This document shows positions 56,571 through 64,000 of a stretch of DNA of 64,000 nucleotides, one piece after another (within the stretch, counting starts at the first letter, position 1; every line of letters starts with the position of its first letter). The notes under the pieces were generated by a model that did no database searches, had not been told where the DNA came from, and saw only the letters and a program-made list of their open reading frames with translations. The stretch is from Ceratodon purpureus (Eukaryota > Streptophyta > Bryopsida > Pseudoditrichales > Ditrichaceae). Made by a program: the position numbers and the translations under genes. Location of the stretch: the NCBI GenBank assembly GCA_014871385.1, contig CM026426.1, positions 93,437,315 through 93,501,314 of the forward strand. Reading direction: 5' to 3'.

Positions 56571-59500
56571 GGGTCAGGAGCGAAGAAGGAAGGAGAGAAG
56601 TATCTGCTTCTAAACCTGCAGGAACTTACAGTTACAGCCAAGGGTACCAGAGACCACCAAACCCCAGGGCAGGCAGTAGTCAACAGAAGAGTTATGGTGA
56701 TCAACCACCGTGTTGCTTTTTGTGTGGAGGAGCAGACCACAGAAGCTGGAACTGCCCCAAGAAGGCACAATGGGATCAATTTTTAGCTGACCAAGAGAAG
56801 ACGAACAAAAAACAGGATCACCATGTGAGCAATGTGGAAATTGAATGGCTGGATGAGCCACAGGACCTAGTGGACGTGGCCTGTATGACCAGGGCCCAAA
56901 CGAAGAAGGAAGGATTACCTCCTATTGAAGACCAGTCCAAGGAACCAGAACCAAGGAAGGCCCAGACCAAGGAAGACTTGAAGGAGGAAGAACGGCTTAG
57001 AGATTCTATGCTAGAAGCCCTGAAAGAGATTCAGCTCAAGGAGGAGCAGGAGGCCAGAGCAGCAGTGCAGACCAAGACTGCTCACTCACATGAAGCTCAG
57101 GAGATGGCTGAAGCAGAGATACAAGACAATGAGTGGGCAGGATTCCCAGATTCTGACGTCCTCAATTACAGCTTAAAGACTGCTCAACAGGGACCAGGAG
57201 TACCTGCAGAAACGAGTACAAGGGGGGACCAGGAGCAGGATTATGCAAACTTGGTGGGCAGGAGGATATTGGCCAGTCCAGTTACTGTGCCTTTGGGTCA
57301 GCTACTACAGATGGCTCCAAACATGATTGAGATTGTCAAGGCCCATGTGTTTCCGGAGTTAAGGGCCAGTAAGGATTCTGGTCAAGGCGAAACGGCTGGG
57401 GTGGAGCAGATGACGAGAAAAGGAGGTCAACCAGGTCTGATACCCAGCTTGGCAGTAGATGTTGACACAGAATTGCCTATGTTAACTGTGCAGATTGGCA
57501 ACAGGACCTTGGACAAGGTATTGCTGGACGGTGGATCTGGTGTCAATCTCATTACTGAAGAGGAGCAGAAGCGTTTAGAACTGAAGGACCCACAACCTGC
57601 TCCCTACAGATTGAAGATGGCAGACCAGACTGTGGTGGAACCAGTAGGGATAATCAGAAATGTGAAGGTACACATCCATAGCATTCCTTATCTGATTACA
57701 CTGACTGTCATCAAGAATAAGGAAGTGAATGAGGAGTATAGCATGCTGTTAGGTCGTCCTTGGTTGATCGATGCAAAAGTCAATCATGACTGGGGTAGAA
57801 ATTTGGTCACAATTCGAGGCAACGGGACTGTCAAGACAGTATCATTGAGCCAAAAAAAGGAGTCTGGACCAGATTTACCTGAGGTATTGGTCTGCTACAA
57901 CCTTACTGAAGGACTCATCGATGAAGAGGAGGAACATTGGCTGGCCACCAAGCAGGATGTACTGGTCGTTGAGACAGTAGCACTGCCCCAAAAAGATGGA
58001 GACCAGGACCCGGTGGCAGGAGCAGAAAGAGCCTATCTGGACCAGTTTCTGACAACCATACCAGAGTACTCGACCAAGGGACTGGTCGAACAGCAAAAGG
58101 GGGATAGTGGTCACACACGCCAAGAAGGGAACAGTTTAGATTACCAGGACAGAGCTGGCACCAGAGAGAAGTATACATCAGGTTCACTGGACCATGATGA
58201 GCAAAGCAAGACAAGAGAGGACCAAGGAGAAGACCAAGACCAGCAGAGGAAAAGAAGAGAGGACATGGAGGCAGACGAAGACAGTGCAGGCCTCAAGGAC
58301 CAAGACAACAATTTTTTCAAGGATCAGGAAGAAGACCAAGACCATCTGAACAAGACAAGAGAGGACTACGGAGAAGACCAAGACCACCTGAACAAGACAA
58401 GAGAGGACCAGGGAGAAGACCAAGACCAGCAGAGCAAGAAAAGAGAGGACATGGAGGCAGACCAAGACAGTGCAGGCCTCAAGGACCAAGACAACAATTT
58501 TTTCAAGGATCAGGAAGCAGACGAAGATGAGTGGAGGAGGAACAGAGAGGACCAGGACAGCAAAAATGAAGAGGGACATGACAAAGATCAGGAGCAGGAG
58601 AACAGGTGGGAAGAGGGCCAGAGTTTCGAAAAAGGAGAGGAGGGCGAAATAGAGAAAAAAATAATAGAAAAAAGAGAAAAAAAAGAGGAAGTAATCAGAA
58701 AAGGGGCAGGAGAGAAAGAAAGGAAGCAGCTAGCAGTATTGTGCGGGGTAGTAGGAATCAGCCCTCTAAAACAGGAACAAGAGATGGGACAGCAAAAGGA
58801 GCGCTATCAGCAAAGAGGAGGAGGCAGACAGGGTTTCAGGAGGAGCGGCTGCCAAAGCAGAGAGAAACATGAGCATTGCAAGCCAAGAGGAGGAGGCAGG
58901 CAGGGTTTCACTAGGAGCAGCTGCCAAAGAAGAGAGAAGCAAGAGCATTGTGAGCCAAGAGGAGGAGGCAGCCATGATTATAGCAGGAGCGGTTGCCAAG
59001 GAGACCAACAGCAAGAGCTTGAAGACCAGAAGAAAGTGGTTGGGGACCAAGAAGATGAGGCAGCAGCCAAGATAGAGGACCAGAAGAACGGGAGTCTAGA
59101 GAAGGACCAGCAGGACATCAATCCAAATGACCAGGACAAGAGAGTGGATAGGTTGGACCATGGAAACAGGGACCAGCCAAGGTGGACCAGAGATGGAGGA
59201 GGTAAGAAAAAGAAAAAAGAAAAAAATGAAGGAACTGACCAAGAGAAATGGGACCAGCAGGAGGTAGAACAAGAGCACCAAAGATCCAAAGACCAGGCTA
59301 GGATGCCACAGGGATCTAGAGGAGGACACCAGGTCAAGACGATGGGTGGGCAGGTGAGTAGTCCAATACAGCTCTCCAGTAGCCCAGAGATGGTTTTAGT
59401 GTTGGCATTCACCAGGCAGCAGCCAGTATTAGAGCAGCAGCACCAAGATCAGCATCAGGACCAGCCCCAAAAGCAGTCCGAGGAGCAGCGCCAGGACCAG

Positions 59501-59854
59501 GTTATAATGGACCAGCCACAGGAGCAGGATCCTATAGACCAACAGGAGGAGCCAAGTGTGGATTTATCCACAAGCCAGGTAGACACCAGGATCTCAACCA
59601 GATCAGGAGGGGCAGGACAGCAGGCACCAATGGACGAGGATTTGCAGGAGCAGGAGGATCGGTTTGGCCCAAGCTACCAAGAGCTTATCACCTTCAGGCT
59701 TAGTCAGGAGGAGAAGATTCGGGAGTTGACTGCCCAGCTGCAGCAAGTCCAGCAGCAGTTGGTGGCACTCCAGCAGGACCAAGAGAGGGAGAGCCAGGCT
59801 TGGGTTGATCAGGGGGTCCAGGCAGAGGTACTCCAGATCAGGAGGATGGAGTAG
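56546..59854 (+). CDS. Retropepsin-like protease and low-complexity protein
   Basis: Open for 1102 codons; the listed start is not an ATG, since the frame is entered from gag by a shift. Near residues 56-70 is a second CCHC knuckle (CFLCGGADHRSWNC). Near residues 326-340 is the aspartic protease active site LLDGGSGVNLI, followed by LLGRPWLIDA at the position of the second conserved retropepsin block. From about residue 510 it is Asp/Gln/Glu/Lys-rich with internal repeats, and it ends in a coiled coil (QLQQVQQQLVALQQDQE). Polymerase and integrase domains are absent. Confidence 0.75.
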   Translation: MVQPSQPEGVRSEEGRREVSASKPAGTYSYSQGYQRPPNPRAGSSQQKSYGDQPPCCFLCGGADHRSWNCPKKAQWDQFLADQEKTNKKQDHHVSNVEIEWLDEPQDLVDVACMTRAQTKKEGLPPIEDQSKEPEPRKAQTKEDLKEEERLRDSMLEALKEIQLKEEQEARAAVQTKTAHSHEAQEMAEAEIQDNEWAGFPDSDVLNYSLKTAQQGPGVPAETSTRGDQEQDYANLVGRRILASPVTVPLGQLLQMAPNMIEIVKAHVFPELRASKDSGQGETAGVEQMTRKGGQPGLIPSLAVDVDTELPMLTVQIGNRTLDKVLLDGGSGVNLITEEEQKRLELKDPQPAPYRLKMADQTVVEPVGIIRNVKVHIHSIPYLITLTVIKNKEVNEEYSMLLGRPWLIDAKVNHDWGRNLVTIRGNGTVKTVSLSQKKESGPDLPEVLVCYNLTEGLIDEEEEHWLATKQDVLVVETVALPQKDGDQDPVAGAERAYLDQFLTTIPEYSTKGLVEQQKGDSGHTRQEGNSLDYQDRAGTREKYTSGSLDHDEQSKTREDQGEDQDQQRKRREDMEADEDSAGLKDQDNNFFKDQEEDQDHLNKTREDYGEDQDHLNKTREDQGEDQDQQSKKREDMEADQDSAGLKDQDNNFFKDQEADEDEWRRNREDQDSKNEEGHDKDQEQENRWEEGQSFEKGEEGEIEKKIIEKREKKEEVIRKGAGEKERKQLAVLCGVVGISPLKQEQEMGQQKERYQQRGGGRQGFRRSGCQSREKHEHCKPRGGGRQGFTRSSCQRREKQEHCEPRGGGSHDYSRSGCQGDQQQELEDQKKVVGDQEDEAAAKIEDQKNGSLEKDQQDINPNDQDKRVDRLDHGNRDQPRWTRDGGGKKKKKEKNEGTDQEKWDQQEVEQEHQRSKDQARMPQGSRGGHQVKTMGGQVSSPIQLSSSPEMVLVLAFTRQQPVLEQQHQDQHQDQPQKQSEEQRQDQVIMDQPQEQDPIDQQEEPSVDLSTSQVDTRISTRSGGAGQQAPMDEDLQEQEDRFGPSYQELITFRLSQEEKIRELTAQLQQVQQQLVALQQDQERESQAWVDQGVQAEVLQIRRME
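58231..58530 (+). repeat. 186-bp internal duplication in the protease ORF
   Basis: The run beginning AGACCAAGACCAGCAGAG at 58231 recurs at 58417, including GGCCTCAAGGACCAAGACAA. Both copies keep the frame and encode EDMEADxDSAGLKDQDNNFF. Confidence 0.8.
58814..59000 (+). repeat. Three 72-bp coding repeats (24 residues)
   Basis: Units start at 58814, 58886 and 58958 with AGAGGAGGAGGCAG and encode RGGGRQGFRRSGCQ-like then REKxEHC-like residues. Cys and His positions are conserved between units 1 and 2, and unit 3 is partial. Confidence 0.8.
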
Positions 59855-60029
59855 GAGGTCAAGACCAATGCCCAATTGAACAACTTCGACCGATTGGCAC
59901 TAGAGAATCAGCAGTTGAGTACAAAGAGTACTGGTAGGACCAGTGGTAGACTCGGTTTTAAATTTTTTGACACTTTTTAATTTTTAGCTAACTACATAAA
60001 AGCCGGAGCATCTGAGGGCAGATGCAGAC

Positions 60030-60043
60030 TAAAAGGGGGATAA
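60030..60043 (+). other. Polypurine tract
   Basis: TAAAAGGGGGATAA lies directly before the 3' LTR, as expected for the plus-strand primer. Confidence 0.75.
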
Positions 60044-60680
60044 TGTTAAAGGGATTTTCTGCCTTTTTACCTAGGAGCAGTAATTTAGGAGCAGAAACAG
60101 TAAAACTGCCAGTAGCAGTAAACTGCCAGGAGCAGTAAAACAGTTAGTTACTGCGGATTTCTTAGTTACTGCGTTTTGGATGAAGTTTTGACAGTCGGAT
60201 GAAAAATCGACTTGGATGAAAAACGGACAGATTGGAGGGTGGCGGCTAGGGTTTGGGGGGGGGGTTAGTGAGGAGTGAGGGTGGCGGCTCTCATTCTCTC
60301 TCACTCACTTCTTTGCAGAGTTTGGTGCAGCTATGGAGAATTAGGAGAAGGTTAGGAGGATGGTAGTAGGAGCAGGATTGATAGGACAGGACGGAATGTA
60401 TGAGGCAGTGATTAATGGGAAACCACGGACTCTTTTGAGCAGATTGAGTGTACATTGAATGCTAGGGGTTAAGGTGGAATTGCATTGTGGGTTCTTGCCT
60501 TGTGGGTTTTTGCCTTGATGGAGCAGTAGATCAGAGCAGAATGATTGAAATCTGGTGCTGTTTAGGGGCAGAATGGTGAGGAGCAGAATTAACTAGGTGG
60601 GTACTAAAATTTCGAAGGTTTCACTTTAGATCTGGACATTACATTAGCTTTCAAAAGGTGAGCTAAATCACCCTTTAACA
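60044..60680 (+). repeat. 3' LTR
   Basis: 637 bp, partner of 52354-52988. It carries the same TGTTAAAGG..CCTTTAACA ends. Confidence 0.9.
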
Positions 60681-63600
60681 AATACTTTAAAAGGTTTTAT
60701 GTTGGAATCGGCAACAAATAAAGAAATTGCTACAAGATTTTTGCTTGAAAGGAAAGAATTAAAATTGTCCATTGACCAAGTGATGCGTCATATTAGAAAG
60801 ATTAAAACAGACATCATAAAAGATAAAGTTAATACAACTAATATAAATGAATACGATTCAATTAAAAAGGATGTAAATGAATGTGTTTTTAATTTACAAG
60901 GTAAACCAAAGATGTATGATGAAATCCAAAATGAATCTACTTCAATTGAAGAAGATAAAAAAATTATATTCAATGAAATTAAAAAAAAAAACGGTCTTAT
61001 ACTAAGTGGAAAGAAATGGATGAATCATTGAGAACAATATTGAATGAACAAGAAAATAATACATTCCTTGCTAAAGCAACTTTATTTGTTGATAAAAATC
61101 CAAAACTACAAAAAACTCCACTACAAATAGTAAAACGAATGAAACTTATTTCATCTAAAGTAAAAAATAATTTTCCATTAGATAAAACTTTATTCCAAAA
61201 AAATTGAACCAAAGATAAGTTGGCTAAAGTCATAAAAAAAAATAAGGATCCTTTTATTATATTTCAAAACAAAATAAAAGATATTCCAATTTATCCATGT
61301 ATATGTTGTGAAAGGTTAAATTTTATTTCAAAAACTACAGTGGCATGTGAAAAAATTTTGAATAAGATGAATAATGTATTAAAATATAATTTACAATTGA
61401 TAAGAAAAGAAAAAATATACGTATGTAATTTTTGCTTAAAATCAATTAACAATTCTATGGTTCCTAAATATTGTGTTCCAAACAACCTTTCGAGAAATTC
61501 CATTATTGAATCTGTCAAAAAACTTACAACATTGGAAGAAAGATTAATATCTCCACGTATTGCATTTGCGCAAATCCATAAATTGTACAATTATGGCCAA
61601 TACAAATTACATGGAAGTATTATAAATGTTCCAGCAAACATTGATCAAACTCAATCTTTACTTCCTCGATTACCTGAAGATGGTACAACAATCGGAATAT
61701 TACTAAAACGTCGTCTAGAATATCGTTCTCCCTATATATCTGGAAATATTCGACCAAATTTAACAATGTTAGCTTTAAAAGATTTACTTGAAACACCTCT
61801 TTATAAAGAATGCAATGTTTATATTCGTCCACAATGGAATAGTTTGTTTGCATTACACATGCAATCAAGTTTAAATCTAGATACAACAAATAATACAATT
61901 GAGGATATGGCAAATGAAGACAACTTTGAAGAAGATATAGAAGGACCACCAAGTGAAACTTTAGTACATAATTTTTTAGATTCAGAAAAAATTTATGATT
62001 TTTATAATATGATTTCTGTTGCTCCAAGCCAAGAATATTCTCCTATTGGAATTTTTAAAGACAAACACAGTGAAGAATTGAATTATCCGACACTATTTTA
62101 CGGCCATCCACGAGAAGATAAGATTTCCAATAACTTTTTCTATCATCAAATAGCAAGTTGGGAAATTCTACATAAAGATCATGATTTTGCTACAAATATA
62201 CAAAATATATTTTTCAAAGCAATTAAAATTTGTATAGAAAAAATTAAAAATTCTAGTTGGATTCGAATTCGAAAAGGAAAGTTATCTGGACGTACACTAA
62301 CAGCTGGTCAAGTTTCTCAAGAACCAAATCTTGATAAAATTTTAGAATCCCATATAGGTTTTCGTGATTTAGAAAAACTTCGAACATCACCTAATTATAT
62401 TGAGGGATTAAGAAAAAACTTATTTGCTATGATTAGACAATTAGGACCACCAACATTTTTCATCACATTAACAAGTGCAGAGCGATTGTGGGAGCTGTTG
62501 ATTGAAGATTTGTATAAACTGAATAGAGAAAACCTTAAACTACCAGAATTTATAATTTAGATTCCACTCATATTGCAAAGTTAATAAGATCCAATCCGGT
62601 GACTTGTGCATTATATTATAATCACCGTACAAAAGCTTTTCGAGAATTGCTTCAAAAAGAGTCTTGTATTTTAGGTGAAGTTGTTGATTTTTTCTTTGTC
62701 ACGGAATTTCAACACTGTGGAAGTGAGCATGAACATGCACTTATTTGGATAAAAAATGCACCAAAGTTTTGAGTAAATTCTAAAGAAGAAATTGAAAATT
62801 TTGTTGAAAAATATATAAGTACAGACAAAAGTTTATTGCCTTCAACCTTACAAGAGGCACAAACACATGTAGAAAAAAAGGTCAATCAATATGTAGATTC
62901 CACTATCCACTTCCTCCAATGAAGCAAACAACAATTTTAGAGCCTTTAGAGAACACGGATGCTAAAACATTATTGTATTTACAAAACAAAGCTAAAGATA
63001 TTTTTTTATACTTAAAACAATTAGAAACTGGAATAGACATGAAATTTGAAGATTTTCTTAAAAAATTCCAAATGGATGAAGAAACATATATTTTAATTTT
63101 ACGCAGTCAATTTAAAAGGCCTCAAGTATTTTTGAAGCGAACACTAAATAATATACGCACAAATGCATTTAACAAAAACATTGCACATACATGGTTTGCA
63201 AATACTGACATTCAATTTATTCTTGATCCATATGCTGCAGCTACATATTGTACATCATATATGACAAAGGTAGATAAATCAATAACAATTGAGTTAAAAT
63301 CAATCTTACAAAAATGTATTAATGATAAAACTGATGCTAACTTGAGAATTTTAAAACTTGGCAATGCTTTTTTAAATGCTCAGCAAATGTCAGCTCAATT
63401 AGCAATTTATCTTGTTTTGTCTATTCCCTTGTATCATTGTTCCCGTTCTTTTGCATTTATAAATACTTCGCCATTACAAGAACGTGCATTTGTTTTAAAA
63501 CCACAACAACAACTTCTTAAATTGGACAAAGATTGCACAGATGTGATGTGTAAATCTATAGTAGATAAGTACTTAGATAGGCCAAATGGCTTAAAAGATA

Positions 63601-64000
63601 TATGTTTAGCAGAATTTGTAGCAAATTACAATCATAATAACAAAAAATTGTCTATTCGAAAAAAATCAAAAATTATTAGATTTGTTCATTACAATAAATT
63701 CAAAGATTTGGAAAATTGGTCACGAGAACAATTATTGTTATATATCCCATTTTTTGAAGCTGAAGAATCTCTAAAAAAAGAAAAACCAACTTGGAAAGAA
63801 GCTTATGATGAAGAAATTGAAAAGATCTTTTTGATGCGAAATTTTTTCAATTATCAAATTACAAAAGAATCATCAACAGATTGTGGTGATGATGACGAGT
63901 GGATCAACTTACAAGAAATAGCATCTAATTTAGCAACTTCAAAAGATTTTAGCTTGTGGAATGATTCATCTATTGAAAATACCCAATCAATACCGATTAG
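60681..64000 (+). pseudogene. Helitron Rep (HUH Y2) protein, frameshifted, runs off the window
   Basis: Reading frames 60699-61031, 61016-61207, 61220-62560, about 62545-62920 and 62900-64000 make one protein. Features in order: a region following OTU; a Cys-rich block (CICC..CNFC..YCVPNN) as in Helitron N-termini; Rep motif 1 TFFITLTSAERLWELL (about 62455); the HUH motif EHEHALIW (about 62727, frame shifted from the previous ORF); and two tyrosines in DPYAAATYCTSYMTK (about 63220-63265). Breaks: a frameshift near 61000, TGA at 61205, a frameshift near 62545, TGA near 62770 and a frameshift near 62900. The helicase domain is not reached before 64000. Confidence 0.8.

Larger units (their letters stand above)
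52354..60680 (+). mobile_element. Non-autonomous Ty3-type LTR retroelement (gag-protease only)
   Basis: Two direct LTRs (52354-52988 and 60044-60680) begin TGTTAAAGG and end CCTTTAACA. Between them are a coiled-coil gag N-terminal ORF, a gag core with zinc knuckle, and a protease ORF followed by a long Gln/Glu/Asp-rich region. No reverse transcriptase, RNase H or integrase motif was found in 7 kb, so it would need help in trans. The flanks are TTTAC (left) and AATAC (right), an imperfect match for a 5-bp target duplication. Confidence 0.85.
49797..64000 (+). mobile_element. Helitron (RPA-OTU-Rep type), partial, split by an LTR element
   Basis: Three + strand genes of the kind found together in Helentron-type Helitrons occur in order: an RPA-like protein (49797-51212), an OTU protease-like gene (52034-52353) and a Rep-type HUH protein (60681 to the window end). 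All share strong AT bias. The helicase part and the 3' terminus would lie beyond 64000. The 5' terminus was not located. The LTR element at 52354-60680 is nested inside. Confidence 0.65.

Noticed and set aside
57875..59412. Leu/Ser-rich antisense ORFs in the retroelement
   Set aside because: They are mirror images of the Gln/Glu/Asp-rich coding repeats, not independent genes.

Overview
The window is nuclear DNA of a eukaryote, almost certainly a green plant. It holds spliceosomal GT..AG introns of about 85 nt, hAT, Helitron and Ty3-type elements, and long AT-rich gene-poor stretches; no operons, rRNA or tRNA were seen. The SWIM-zinc-finger and gag-like families look like ones I associate with non-seed plants (bryophytes, possibly a liverwort, or charophytes). 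That placement is inference. Nearly everything here is mobile or repeated, and most genes are visibly damaged.

Layout. (1) About 1-11250: a very large hAT transposon (copy A) with two convergent genes, a RING-H2 protein on + and a BED/hAT transposase on -, plus GC-rich GGCCGTC-type blocks and AT-rich arms. Its right terminus is at 11250. (2) 11251-20804: module copy 1, with an F-box-like fragment, a multi-exon minus-strand gene encoding a ParB-like box followed by a class-beta (N6A/N4C-type) DNA methyltransferase fold, and a divergently transcribed SWIM zinc-finger gene. (3) 22209-about 33483: hAT copy B, inverted relative to A and more decayed. (4) 34076-34815: a MITE with about 35-bp terminal inverted repeats. 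(5) 34767-47211: module copy 2, with the same gene order as copy 1. Its first 1.5 kb is almost identical to copy 1 and the rest is clearly diverged; its SWIM gene is split by a GC-rich gag-like unit (about 43.5-46.0 kb). (6) 47.2-49.8 kb: weakly coding DNA, a 77-codon membrane-protein ORF and an 80-bp tandem repeat. (7) 49797-64000: a Helitron of the RPA/OTU/Rep type, cut open at 52354 by a young LTR retroelement (52354-60680, nearly identical 635-637 bp LTRs) that has gag and protease but no reverse transcriptase or integrase.

How they relate. The two hAT copies carry different lesions, so each helps to read the other, and the same holds for the two ParB-methyltransferase/SWIM modules. hAT copy A sits inside the right end of the MITE belonging to module copy 1, so the module plus MITE was duplicated before A inserted. 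The most interesting unit is the duplicated divergent pair of a ParB-methyltransferase-like gene and a SWIM gene. A DNA-modifying or DNA-binding role is inferred from the folds only, and both methyltransferase copies have degenerate catalytic motifs.
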